Positions 18,406 to 25,944 of a stretch of DNA of 32,363 bases are shown here, piece after piece. The position numbers and the translations under genes are program-made. The stretch comes from Akkermansia sp. (lineage in GTDB: Bacteria > Verrucomicrobiota > Verrucomicrobiia > Verrucomicrobiales > Akkermansiaceae): positions 1 to 32,363 of the forward strand of contig JAFVIC010000020.1 of the NCBI GenBank assembly GCA_017477935.1, given 5' to 3'. The notes beneath the pieces were generated by a model. The model saw only the letters and a program-made list of their open reading frames with translations. It was not told the DNA's origin and did not search any database. Positions within the stretch are counted from its first letter, which is position 1. Every line of letters starts with the position of its first letter.

Positions 18406-19302
18406 ATGAAACATATCTTCACCGCTATCTGTATGGCTGTTTGCGGGGGGCTGTCAGCCGCACCTGCTGATGTTAACTCCGCCGATGCTCAACTGGTGCA
18501 GCTGGTAAAACAGGTCGTGCACGACATGGATAACCTGCGAACCCATGCCGCTGACATCCGCGAGCTGCTGAAGCGTGGCGCAGACCCTAATGCCGTGTAT
18601 GAGGGCAAGTCGCTCATGCAGTTGGCGGATGATATATCCTGGGATATGCAGCAGGCGTTCGTGCGCTATGAACTGAGCCTGGCAGGTGCTGAGGTGAGTG
18701 CCGAGCAAGCCCGGCAGATGCTGGAGTTCGGCGCGGTTTATGGTTACCCTGAATTTGTGGAGCGGGCGTTGGCCTGTGGTGCTCCGGCGGATGGTATAGT
18801 GATAGCTCGCTATTCTTTTGCCTGCGGTGAGAGCCTGTTGTACACAGCTATAGATGGTTTCGAGTGTCACTACGATGGTGACGGTGTGGCATGCGCCCGC
18901 CTGCTACTGGCTGCCGGCGCTGACCCGAACCGAATTAATACGAAAGATGCGCTGGTGCCGCTGCTGAATTATCGCTGCACGCCCGAACTTCTTACTCTGT
19001 TGCTGGAACACGGGGCTGACCCGAATGTTACCAATGCTGACGGGCGCAATGCGCTCATGCTACGTTTCCGCTACCAGTGCCCCCATGAGGCGCAGGAGCT
19101 GGTACGGGTGTTGGTGCGGGGCGGGTTGAACATCAATCACCGCGACTCCTATGGTATGACCCTGATGGACTATGTGCTTGATATTGAGCGCAGGCGGCAG
19201 AAGGCTCAATCCGTTCACCCGAATGAATGGAAAGAGCTCAACGAGATAAAACAACTGCTGCGCTCCCTGGGGGCAAAGAGCGCAGCAGAGTTGAAAGAGT
19301 AA
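18406..19302 (+). CDS. Secreted ankyrin-repeat protein
   Basis: 298 residues with a Sec signal peptide (MKHIFTAICMAVCGGLSAAPA). Ankyrin repeats: IRELLKRGADPNAVYEG (about 48-64), EFVERALACGAPADG, CARLLLAAGADPNRINT, LTLLLEHGADPNVTNADGRNAL and ELVRVLVRGGLNINHRDSYGMTL, so most of the mature protein is repeat. It has no lipobox, unlike the ankyrin lipoprotein at 14260. It starts 43 nt after the PIN-like gene and may share its transcript. Binding partner unknown. Confidence 0.85.
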   Translation: MKHIFTAICMAVCGGLSAAPADVNSADAQLVQLVKQVVHDMDNLRTHAADIRELLKRGADPNAVYEGKSLMQLADDISWDMQQAFVRYELSLAGAEVSAEQARQMLEFGAVYGYPEFVERALACGAPADGIVIARYSFACGESLLYTAIDGFECHYDGDGVACARLLLAAGADPNRINTKDALVPLLNYRCTPELLTLLLEHGADPNVTNADGRNALMLRFRYQCPHEAQELVRVLVRGGLNINHRDSYGMTLMDYVLDIERRRQKAQSVHPNEWKELNEIKQLLRSLGAKSAAELKE

Positions 19303-19313
19303 ATGCGCGATAA

Positions 19314-19928
19314 TCAGCGCACAAAGTGAGTCCAGGCGCGCGGCTCATCGAGGGTCGGGTGCGTCGGCCCCTGCGCGATACACTGCATTATCCAGGCCAG
19401 GTTTCGGCCGAGGTTACGCATGGTCTGGCAGCCCTCGGGGTCGAGCTGTACCTCACCGGGGCGCATGCCGTAAATCATGTTCCAGTAGAAGGAGCTGATG
19501 AGCGGCTGGTTGTTGTAAGTGATGTATTTGTTGAGACGGTCAAGGGTGGTGGAGGCTCCGCCGCGGCGCGCCACGGCGATGGTGGCACCGGGTTTGTAGG
19601 CCAGCTTGCTGCCGGCGGAGTAATACAGGCGGTCGAGCAGGGCGCAGAGTGAGCCGTTCGGCCCGGCAAAGTAGGTGGGACTGCCGATGACGATGGCATC
19701 GGCTTCGTCGAGCTTGTCATAAATGGTGTTATAGAGTTCATCATTCATGCCGCAGCGGCCGGTTTTCAGACAGCGGCGACAGCCGATACAGCCCTGTACG
19801 GCTTTGGTGCCCAGTTGGATGATTTCTGCCTCCGCTCCACCGGCGCGGAGCCCTTCGGCCACCATGCTGAGGGCGTGGAAAGTGTTGCCCGCAGCGTTCG
19901 GACTGCCATTGATGAGAAGTGCTTTCAT
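19314..19928 (-). CDS. Flavodoxin-like NAD(P)H-dependent oxidoreductase
   Basis: 204 residues. The FMN phosphate-binding start MKALLINGSPNAAGNT and IVIGSPTYFAGPNGSLCALLDR (about 79-100) are typical of FMN reductases of the NADPH-dependent/iron-sulfur flavoprotein group. Between them is a cysteine set, QGCIGCRRCLKTGRCG (C47, C50, C53, C59), which could hold an Fe-S cluster. A longer frame starts at 19979, but the family begins at 19928 and a weak promoter (TTGCGA-N17-TACCCT) ends 7 nt before it. Electron partner unknown. It is convergent with the ankyrin gene, 11 nt apart. Confidence 0.88.
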   Translation of the reverse strand: MKALLINGSPNAAGNTFHALSMVAEGLRAGGAEAEIIQLGTKAVQGCIGCRRCLKTGRCGMNDELYNTIYDKLDEADAIVIGSPTYFAGPNGSLCALLDRLYYSAGSKLAYKPGATIAVARRGGASTTLDRLNKYITYNNQPLISSFYWNMIYGMRPGEVQLDPEGCQTMRNLGRNLAWIMQCIAQGPTHPTLDEPRAWTHFVR

Positions 19929-19935
19929 TCCCGTG

Positions 19936-19964
19936 AGGGTAGCATAATTCGGCCGCGTTCGCAA
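19936..19964 (-). promoter_or_regulatory. Weak candidate promoter of the flavodoxin-like gene
   Basis: Minus strand: TTGCGA (19959-19964), 17 nt, TACCCT (19936-19941), 7 nt to the ATG. The -10 is poor but identical to the candidate tpiA -10. Confidence 0.3.
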
Positions 19965-20032
19965 GAAAAAAGCTTGCAAATTATATCGGGTCTGGTAAGC
20001 TGACTCTGTTAGGATATTACCTCACCCCCAAA

Positions 20033-21184
20033 ATGAAAGAGAACTGCCCGCCACCTGATATTGCCAACTCTGCTGTACATGCCGGAAAGACATTGTTCGG
20101 CAAGTGCGAGTATGTGCAGGATGGCGATTCGTTCCGTCTGGCTCTTGCTGAAAGCGGTGAGGTGCTGCGTGTGCGCCTGTATGGCATAGATGCTCCGGAG
20201 AAAGGGCAACCATACGCCGGTCAATCCCGCCGATTGCTCGAAAAACTGATAGTCGGTCGCAAGGTGAGGGCAGAGGTGGTGGAGGTTGACCGCTATAATC
20301 GCTGCGTAGCCCATGTGTATGTGCGGGATGTTTATGTGAATATCGAAATGCTGAAAGCCGGTCTGGCCTGGCACTACAGTTACCATGCAAAGGCTGCCAC
20401 GAATGCTCAACTGGCACATGCCGCTGACGTGGCGAAGCAAAATGGCCTGGGGTTATGGGGGGAGTCCGCACCTGTGTCTCCCCGTAATTATCGCTGTGCC
20501 CATGGAACCGTGCATGAAAAAGCTGTGAAAAAACATACCCCCTCTGCTGATAGCAGCCCGTCAGGTATTAAAATGAAATTGGGCATGATTCTGTGTATTG
20601 CTCTGGTGGTGGGTGCTGTCGGTTTGTCGTATGTTACACGCGAATCGCCCCCACCGGAGGCTGAGCTCAACACGTTAAGACCTTGGAGGTGTATCTCCGG
20701 TCACGCTCATAAGTATAAACCTCGGGAAAACAAGAGTCACCCCCGGGAAATGAACGGCCTGTGCGCGTATGTGCATGATGGTGATACGCTGAGCTTTGTG
20801 TCTGACGGTGAGGGTCGTGAGCTTCGTGTGCGCTTGCATGGGGTGGATGCTCCCGAAAAAGGTCAGGCATTTGCTGATGCTGCGCGGCTGTGGCTGCGCA
20901 GCAGGGCGCAGGGAAAGCAGGTTCGCTTGCTGGTGAATGATACTGATCAGTATGGCCGCTACGTCGCCCGTGTGTATGTGGGGGAAGTCTGCCTGAATGA
21001 GCAAATCCTGCAACAGGGGCTGGCCGTACGATATGTGAAATATTGTGACCCGGTAGCGGATGCTGACCTGGCAGCTGCAGAAACCGCGGCGCGCCAAGCA
21101 CGCCGCGGTCTGTGGGGTGATGGTGATTTTATTGCCCCCAGCGAGCACCGCCGCCGTTACGGAACGGTGCACGATAAGCGCTGA
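20033..21184 (+). CDS. Membrane protein with two thermonuclease (SNase) domains
   Basis: 383 residues. The first staphylococcal-nuclease-like domain (about 20-160) has D32 (DGDSF), R48/D53/E56 (RVRLYGIDAPE) and R90 (VDRYNR). A single membrane segment follows (about 182-200, LGMILCIALVVGAVGLSYV). The second SNase domain (about 240-380) has D251 (DGDTL), R267/D272/E275 (RVRLHGVDAPE) and R309 (TDQYGR). Catalytic and calcium residues are therefore intact in both. Both domains end with the same YGTVH/HGTVH tail, which points to an internal duplication. With one membrane span the two domains should lie on opposite sides of the membrane. An internal MKLGMILC start at 20573 could give a separate membrane-anchored second half. 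Confidence 0.88.
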   Translation: MKENCPPPDIANSAVHAGKTLFGKCEYVQDGDSFRLALAESGEVLRVRLYGIDAPEKGQPYAGQSRRLLEKLIVGRKVRAEVVEVDRYNRCVAHVYVRDVYVNIEMLKAGLAWHYSYHAKAATNAQLAHAADVAKQNGLGLWGESAPVSPRNYRCAHGTVHEKAVKKHTPSADSSPSGIKMKLGMILCIALVVGAVGLSYVTRESPPPEAELNTLRPWRCISGHAHKYKPRENKSHPREMNGLCAYVHDGDTLSFVSDGEGRELRVRLHGVDAPEKGQAFADAARLWLRSRAQGKQVRLLVNDTDQYGRYVARVYVGEVCLNEQILQQGLAVRYVKYCDPVADADLAAAETAARQARRGLWGDGDFIAPSEHRRRYGTVHDKR

Positions 21185-21204
21185 GGGGGGGGGCAGGCCG
21201 AGTG

Positions 21205-22110
21205 CTACAACGCCCCGGCTTTCCAGAATTGGCGAGCCTGTTCGTTGGTTAGTCCACGCATGCTCAGGTAGCGAGTTCGCAGTAAATCCGCTGAGTGGTG
21301 GCCCATCTCAGCCTGCAGAAGCGGGAAGTTGTGCCAGCGCTTGACGTGGTAGCTGGCAAACGTGTGGCGCAGTACATCCTGCTGCCACGGGGTGGTTCCG
21401 GCAGCCATGCGCAGGCGTTTCCAGCGCCGCAGCCAATCCGGCGGGCAGATGCTGCCGTCCTCCCGTTTCCCGTAGTCCCTGAGCCAACGGCGCAACACGG
21501 GGTAAAGGGTGACATGGCGACAGCCCCCCGTTTTGCTGTGTCGCGCGCGCAACGTGATGATGTGTTCCTCCCAATCGATGTCTTGCCAGTCAAGACGCTG
21601 AATTTCAGCCGGGCGTATGCCGGCCCAAAGCATGAGCCCGAGTGGCGGCATACAGGGGCGGTGCTCCGGTTGGCGTGCCGTGTTCAGCAGGGTGCACAGT
21701 TGCTCCCAGGGCAGGGGGCAGATTTCGCTCTCTTCAATGTGTTGGCGGGTTAGTGCAGCTACCGGATTTGTGGAGCAAAAGCCATTGCGCAAGCTGATTT
21801 CAAAAAGATTGTGGAGTATGCGCCGCGCTTTTTCCTGCTGGCGGGTGGTGGGAAAGACCGTGCTGATAGCCCGCTGGCAGTCACCGGGGCTTATCTTGCT
21901 TAAGCTCTGTTCGGCGAGTTGCGGGCAGTGCCTGATGAGGCGCTCACACACATTGCGAAACTCTGCTCGGGTGCGCGGTCGTCGGTTGGCTTTCTGAGGA
22001 ACAGCCGCTGAAACTGCTGTCGAAAAACTGACGTCCGCTGGCTTGGTTTCACGGAAATCAAACTTGCTCCATACGCGCTTCAATGCGCTCTGTATCGGTA
22101 TTATGCCCAT
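21205..22110 (-). CDS. Tyrosine recombinase (phage-type integrase)
   Basis: 301 residues. The N-terminal core-binding domain is about 45-125 (RPRTRAEFRNVCERLI, LSKISPGDCQRAISTVFP), then the catalytic domain: R166 (AGIRPAEIQRLDW), K193 (RHSKTGG), DVLRHTFASYH (R248, with Asp at the usual His position), GHHS (H271 or H272) and nucleophile Y281 (RTRYLSM). It cuts and rejoins DNA at an attachment site not identified here; no tRNA lies next to it. It is divergent from the RHH gene. Its promoter spacer is filled by a palindrome shared with the RHH upstream region. A truncated relative lies at 29029-29355. Confidence 0.93.
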   Translation of the reverse strand: MGIIPIQSALKRVWSKFDFRETKPADVSFSTAVSAAVPQKANRRPRTRAEFRNVCERLIRHCPQLAEQSLSKISPGDCQRAISTVFPTTRQQEKARRILHNLFEISLRNGFCSTNPVAALTRQHIEESEICPLPWEQLCTLLNTARQPEHRPCMPPLGLMLWAGIRPAEIQRLDWQDIDWEEHIITLRARHSKTGGCRHVTLYPVLRRWLRDYGKREDGSICPPDWLRRWKRLRMAAGTTPWQQDVLRHTFASYHVKRWHNFPLLQAEMGHHSADLLRTRYLSMRGLTNEQARQFWKAGAL

Positions 22111-22134
22111 GTAAGTACGATTTTTGGTTATGTG

Positions 22135-22164
22135 TTAGAAGGCGGATTACTAATCCGTTGTCAA
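22135..22164 (-). promoter_or_regulatory. Recombinase promoter with a palindromic operator in its spacer
   Basis: Minus strand: perfect TTGACA (22159-22164), 18 nt, TTCTAA (22135-22140). The spacer contains the perfect palindrome CGGATTA-G-TAATCCG (22143-22157). A protein bound there would block RNA polymerase directly. The leader to the ATG at 22110 is about 18 nt. Confidence 0.6.
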
Positions 22165-22300
22165 GCGCGAATTCGGAAAATACTCACTTTCTGTCACTTT
22201 TGAACAAAAGACAAAGTAAGTTGTCTAAACTTAAGCAAAAAATAAATCTAACTAAAATCTGCAATGTGCAGATAGTAAGTAGGTTGTAGCTTTTTGCCTG

Positions 22301-22328
22301 TATAGCGGATTAGTAATCCGCTATACTT
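22301..22328 (+). promoter_or_regulatory. Palindromic operator and -10 box upstream of the RHH gene
   Basis: A 25-bp perfect inverted repeat, arms TATAGCGGATTA (22301-22312) and TAATCCGCTATA (22314-22325), centred on a single G. It shares its 17-bp core with the recombinase operator. TATACT (22323-22328) follows as a possible -10; no good -35 is seen at 17 nt. A second possible -10, TATAAC, lies at 22345-22350. Confidence 0.55.
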
Positions 22329-22377
22329 TTTGGCATCCGGACCGTATAACACATAACCCCACAAAAGTACAAATAAC

Positions 22378-22617
22378 ATGGCGAGTCGAAAAGTATGCAC
22401 ATTCCGATATACAAAAGAAATGCAGCGAGTTATGAATGAAGTAATGAATGAGTTGAAGTTAGACAGAACCTCAGTCATCAAATTGGCGCTGTATTACTTC
22501 ACTGCCTACATGTCGCAGGAAGAACACAAATCAGTTGGCCTTCGGGAATTGGTCGAAATGCTGGAGCAGAACGCACCGTTACATTTTCCTTCGTTTGCCG
22601 AGTTTGGAGATGAATAA
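22378..22617 (+). CDS. Ribbon-helix-helix DNA-binding protein
   Basis: 79 residues. The pattern is a short beta strand (RKVCTFRY, about 4-11), a first helix (KEMQRVMNEVMNELK, about 13-27), a turn (LDRTS) and a second helix (SVIKLALYYFTAYM, about 32-45). This is the MetJ/Arc/CopG fold, in which dimers bind palindromic half-sites through the strands. The acidic, Phe-rich C-terminus (FPSFAEFGDE) is not recognised. A palindrome 53 nt upstream of its ATG also sits in the promoter of the divergent recombinase, so it is the obvious candidate repressor. This is inference. No toxin partner is adjacent. Confidence 0.72.
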   Translation: MASRKVCTFRYTKEMQRVMNEVMNELKLDRTSVIKLALYYFTAYMSQEEHKSVGLRELVEMLEQNAPLHFPSFAEFGDE

Positions 22618-22659
22618 GTGTTTATTTTGCTTTTCTTGTTCCGGTACTTGTGTTTTTGC

Positions 22660-22689
22660 TTGACTGGATGTATATGAGTGTGTCAGAAT
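22660..22689 (+). promoter_or_regulatory. Promoter of the GYF/CD225 gene, predicted near-leaderless
   Basis: TTGACT (22660-22665), 18 nt, CAGAAT (22684-22689), 10 nt to the ATG at 22700. Confidence 0.45.
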
Positions 22690-22699
22690 ACCCTGCGTT

Positions 22700-23137
22700 A
22701 TGAGTGCATACTACATTGTGAAACCCGGTTCTCAGGAACCGATGGGCCCTATGAGCGTAGAACAAATCAGCCAAGGGGTCATGGCCGGTACTATTACCAT
22801 GGATTACTGCTTCAGCACCCCTGGTGCAACTGAGTGGAAACCGCTTGCTCAGCTGCCGGGGCTGAATGTCGGCGTACCCGGTGCATCGTTAGCACCTGCC
22901 GGGCAGCGTCCGGACAATTGCCTTGTCTGGAGTATTCTGGTGACCGTGCTGTGTTGCTGGCCTCTGGGTATTTATGCCATTGTTAAGTCAGCCTCCGTCA
23001 ATGGGCTGTGGGACCAGGGCAAGTATTCTGAAGCTCAGGCAGCAGCGAATTCCGCAAAAACAGCTTGCATCTGGAGTGCTGTGCTGGGCGCTGTCGTAAC
23101 CGTGATTTACGTAATAGGGATAGCGGCCCAGGCCTGA
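22700..23137 (+). CDS. GYF-domain plus CD225/dispanin-like membrane protein
   Basis: 145 residues. The N-terminal GYF_2-type domain (about 3-53: YYIVKPGSQEPMGPMSVEQI, WKPLAQLPGL) usually binds peptides. A Pro/Ala linker follows, then two membrane segments (about 74-96 and 120-143) with the intramembrane pattern of the CD225/dispanin family: VLCCWPLGIYAIVKSASVNGLWDQGKYSEAQAAANSAKTACIWS. In animals the family includes the interferon-induced transmembrane proteins; bacterial members are mostly of unknown function. The downstream DUF2752 gene is probably co-transcribed. Confidence 0.85.
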   Translation: MSAYYIVKPGSQEPMGPMSVEQISQGVMAGTITMDYCFSTPGATEWKPLAQLPGLNVGVPGASLAPAGQRPDNCLVWSILVTVLCCWPLGIYAIVKSASVNGLWDQGKYSEAQAAANSAKTACIWSAVLGAVVTVIYVIGIAAQA

Positions 23138-23197
23138 TAAAGTGATTTTACAGGCCTTAGCCTCAAAAAAACGGGTGGGCGAAGCTGAATAGCTCCT

Positions 23198-23647
23198 ATG
23201 GAATTACCACCAATACCCCCTGCCAAAGTCCCTGTGGTCGGCGGCAGGGGGCGTTTTTCTGCCAGGTGCCTGCTGTTGCTGAGCGCTTTTTTTCTGTTGG
23301 CTGTTGTGGTTGTTGCCGTGAGTTGCCCTGAGCAACTATCGTGGCTGGTGCGTGATATTTCGCCGGGGTGCACATTTCGGCGCATAACGGGGATAGCATG
23401 TCCCGGGTGTGGGGGAACTCGCGCCGCCCGGGCGCTACTGCATGGTGATATAATGGGTGCTGTGCAGCATAATTTACTGCTACCGATAGGTGTCGCTGCT
23501 TTTCTGGCTGAATATGTGCGCTTGTTTCTGGTGCACTTTACCCGGTTGCCGGATTGGGCGGAGCACCGCAGCCACACCCGATTGTTTGTGATTTATTCGT
23601 GGATTGTGGTGGGGTGGTTTGTGTTCCGCAATCTGCTCGGAATATAA
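23198..23647 (+). CDS. DUF2752 membrane protein
   Basis: 149 residues, with about three hydrophobic segments (about 25-45, 83-105, 126-146). The diagnostic motif is GIACPGCGGTRAARALLHGDIMGAVQHN (about 66-93), which places it in DUF2752, a family of small membrane proteins of unknown function with a CPGCGxTR core. It follows the GYF/CD225 gene by 60 nt and is convergent with gltS, whose stop is 7 nt away. A proline-rich N-terminus (MELPPIPPAKVPVV) precedes the first span. I know of the DUF2752 and CD225 families turning up together, which suggests joint function. Confidence 0.8.
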   Translation: MELPPIPPAKVPVVGGRGRFSARCLLLLSAFFLLAVVVVAVSCPEQLSWLVRDISPGCTFRRITGIACPGCGGTRAARALLHGDIMGAVQHNLLLPIGVAAFLAEYVRLFLVHFTRLPDWAEHRSHTRLFVIYSWIVVGWFVFRNLLGI

Positions 23648-23654
23648 GCTTTGC

Positions 23655-25010
23655 TCAGTTTTTGCGGCGTCGGGTGAAGATGACAGCTGCTGTAATCCAG
23701 AGCAGCAGAGCCGCCGTTGAAATCCCCAGCATGATTGCCCAACCGAGCTTATAGAGCAGGGTGAGTGCAAGTGCAGTCCACAGCCCGCCGCCCATGATAG
23801 GTTCGTGCAGCAGCTGTTTGTAACCGAAAGCTTGCGTCGCACAGGTTTTACTTTCCGGGTCAGCGGCGCGCAAGAGCAGTAGCCCGGTGGCTGTTACGCC
23901 CAGAGATTGTCCGAACTCGGCAATCGCACACTCAAACCACGACTCCCGGAACAGTCGGCGCGCCACGACCATCACCATGAAGAGCGACAGCAGGGTGCCC
24001 AGCACAATGAGCAGCAGTAACCCCAACCAGTTGTCAAGCACAACCTGAACCTTAATTGTGGCCATGGCCGATACTACAAGAAAATCAAGCGCTGCACCGG
24101 ATATGCGCTGCATCTGCCCGTGGTCAATCAGCTGGTGTACCTTGACTCGCTGTGCCAGTTTCTGCATCAGCAACCCGCCAATCATGCAGAACGGGAAAAG
24201 CGGGAACCCTTTCAGTAGTACCACACTGCCATCAGCCCGACAGGCGGATTCCAGTGCCATGAGCCCCTCTCTCATGCCGAATCCGGCCAATATCGCAATG
24301 CCCACCAGTGCGATGTGCCACGCCAGGGAGTCGATAGAATCGCAATATACGGTTTGTACACCCGCGGCGGGTTGTTCTTCTTTAGTGTAAATACCGCGCT
24401 GTTGCAGTTTATCCTGTTCATCGAAACGACGTATATTCTGAATGTACCCTCGTCGCGCGGCCCAGTTGATAAGGGCGATTCCCAGAATGACAGCCAGCAG
24501 CATGCCGGCGGTAGCCATGGTGTAGCCCAGCGCTATGCCGTCTTCCCACCCGAAAGCCTCGAAACTTTCTGCCATGCCGCTTACTGTGCCGTGTCCGCCC
24601 TGGAAACCTATTTCAAGCAGGTTGCCGAACCCTTCATTAAGTTCGAAAAACGGCAGCAGAATAAACCCTACCAAGGCAAAACCAATGACGTATTGCCCCC
24701 AGGCCAGGATTTGCCCGAAACACAGTTGCGGGAAGGCTACACGAACAACCTTTGCCATCGGCGGAGTAACCACACCCAAAAACAGTGTGGCAAATACCAC
24801 GTTAATCATGAATCCCGGCAACTTGCTCACGGCGTTTAAGACATCAGCAGGTATCAGCTCCGGAAAACATTGAAAAATCAGCAGACCGATGAAACCGCCT
24901 ATAACAGAACTGGGTAGATAGCACCGTTGCAGCAATGGCAGGAGCGTGCGCAAGACTTTGCCCGCTACCAGCAGGGCAGACAACAAGCAGAACACTATGA
25001 TGGCTGTCAT
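23655..25010 (-). CDS. gltS: Sodium/glutamate symporter
   Basis: 451 residues, about ten membrane segments, of the ESS (GltS) family that imports glutamate with sodium. The recognition motif EIGFQGGHGTVSGMAESF (about 132-149) lies in one pore loop. A second copy-like region, AEFGQSLGVTATGLLLLRAADPES, occupies the other half, as expected for the inverted two-fold repeat. A charged cytoplasmic region (RRFDEQDKLQQRGIYTKEE) separates the halves. The start at 25010 gives a normal first span (MTAIIVFCLLSALLVAGKVL). Glutamate as substrate is inferred from family. Confidence 0.93.
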   Translation of the reverse strand: MTAIIVFCLLSALLVAGKVLRTLLPLLQRCYLPSSVIGGFIGLLIFQCFPELIPADVLNAVSKLPGFMINVVFATLFLGVVTPPMAKVVRVAFPQLCFGQILAWGQYVIGFALVGFILLPFFELNEGFGNLLEIGFQGGHGTVSGMAESFEAFGWEDGIALGYTMATAGMLLAVILGIALINWAARRGYIQNIRRFDEQDKLQQRGIYTKEEQPAAGVQTVYCDSIDSLAWHIALVGIAILAGFGMREGLMALESACRADGSVVLLKGFPLFPFCMIGGLLMQKLAQRVKVHQLIDHGQMQRISGAALDFLVVSAMATIKVQVVLDNWLGLLLLIVLGTLLSLFMVMVVARRLFRESWFECAIAEFGQSLGVTATGLLLLRAADPESKTCATQAFGYKQLLHEPIMGGGLWTALALTLLYKLGWAIMLGISTAALLLWITAAVIFTRRRKN

Positions 25011-25062
25011 GATTCAGTTCGTATGGGATTGGAGAGGCCGTATTCGTTTCAGACTTGCCGCA

Positions 25063-25090
25063 ATTTAACACAACATCAACTGATTGTCAA
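25063..25090 (-). promoter_or_regulatory. Promoter of gltS
   Basis: Minus strand: perfect TTGACA (25085-25090), 16 nt, TTAAAT (25063-25068). An ATCAGTTGAT-type near-palindrome lies in the spacer. The leader is about 45 nt. Confidence 0.55.
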
Positions 25091-25176
25091 GTGTGAATAA
25101 CTGCGCTGCAATCGTTTCGACAGCAGGTGGCACAGCCTCGGATGAGGCGGCGGTTTCGTGGCAGGGGGGCGTATAG

Positions 25177-25195
25177 GGCGGATTTTGTATCCGCC
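25177..25195 (+). repeat. Palindrome GGCGGAT-N5-ATCCGCC
   Basis: A 7-bp perfect inverted repeat preceded by GTATAG, resembling the palindromes at 22143 and 22301. It lies between the gltS and lipoprotein promoters. The rest of the 306-nt gene-free interval 25011-25316 holds only those two promoters and the partial palindrome at 25264-25287. Confidence 0.5.
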
Positions 25196-25231
25196 TGCAT
25201 GTTGTAATATAGGGTAATACCTGATTTTTCG

Positions 25232-25260
25232 TTGACAAGGGGCAGAGCGTTCGTTATATT
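25232..25260 (+). promoter_or_regulatory. Promoter of the small lipoprotein gene
   Basis: Perfect TTGACA (25232-25237), exactly 17 nt, TATATT (25255-25260). The predicted leader (about 50 nt) contains an inverted repeat CAAGCG (25264-25269) / CGCTTG (25282-25287) around GATTAGTTTATG. Confidence 0.75.
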
Positions 25261-25316
25261 TAGCAAGCGGATTAGTTTATGCGCTTGTTCCGGTGTATCT
25301 CAACAATACTTGCAAT

Positions 25317-25844
25317 ATGAAGATTATTAAACTTTTAGCTCTCTTTGCTGTAACTGTAGGCTGTGTCGCATTAACATCGTGTGGCGGCGGTGGTGGTGGC
25401 GGCACCACAGAGTACGCTGAAGAGGGTAATGACGCCGGCGCAGTGCCGTACCATGCAAAAACTGAGCTTGATGGCTTGCGTTTTACTTACAATATGCCGT
25501 CACTTCTCGGGGAAAATTTGGGGCGTGGTCATTTTGGTGAGCAATATCTGACGCAGTGTATCATTGAGTTTAGCGGGAAAACTTGCCGTTTTGAGGAACA
25601 GATTTCACCCTCCGGTGACACGCACGTAGAGAACAGTGTCCCTTATCATTACGAGCGAAATGAAGGCAATTTCGGTACGCTTGAGATAAGGGTTCCTCGC
25701 CCAATAAAGAAGGAAAATGGTGCATTTCAGTCTGAGGAATACACATTGAGGTGCCAATTGTCTTTTGACTCGAAAAACTCATGTGAAATGATAGATAAAA
25801 ACAGTAGCTGGTCAGCCAATGCAGAAGTGACGAAGTTTAAGTGA
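25317..25844 (+). CDS. Small lipoprotein of unknown function
   Basis: 175 residues. Signal peptide with lipobox ALTSC (lipidated C22) followed by seven glycines, a flexible tether. The mature part (about 45-175) is polar and beta-prone (DGLRFTYNMPSLLG, QCIIEFSGKTCRF, GTLEIRVPRP, LRCQLSFDSKNSCEMI) and has four cysteines that could form two disulfides. I do not recognise a family. The ATG at 25317 is chosen over 25293 because the signal peptide begins there. Lower codon bias than its neighbours. Confidence 0.8.
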   Translation: MKIIKLLALFAVTVGCVALTSCGGGGGGGTTEYAEEGNDAGAVPYHAKTELDGLRFTYNMPSLLGENLGRGHFGEQYLTQCIIEFSGKTCRFEEQISPSGDTHVENSVPYHYERNEGNFGTLEIRVPRPIKKENGAFQSEEYTLRCQLSFDSKNSCEMIDKNSSWSANAEVTKFK

Positions 25845-25872
25845 TTTCTGTCGAGTTTCGTGATTCGTCCGT

Positions 25873-25908
25873 GCCCCCGGGGAACCCCTCCTCTCCGGGG
25901 GCGCTTTC
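25873..25908 (+). terminator. Terminator of the small lipoprotein gene
   Basis: Perfect 8-bp GC-rich stem GCCCCCGG (25873-25880) / CCGGGGGC (25895-25902), followed by GCTTTCTC; 28 nt after the stop. Confidence 0.65.
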
Positions 25909-25944
25909 TCAGAGTTTGCCGGTTGTTTATGTGTGATTTGCATA

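Noticed and set aside
19304..19321. TGCGC/GCGCA hairpin between the ankyrin gene and the flavodoxin gene as a bidirectional terminator
   Set aside because: Only 5 bp with no T run on either side, and it overlaps the flavodoxin stop; too weak to call.
23130..23157. AGGCCTG/CAGGCCT hairpin after GYF/CD225 as a terminator
   Set aside because: Seven-bp stem with a 14-nt loop that includes the stop codon and has no T run in the direction of transcription.
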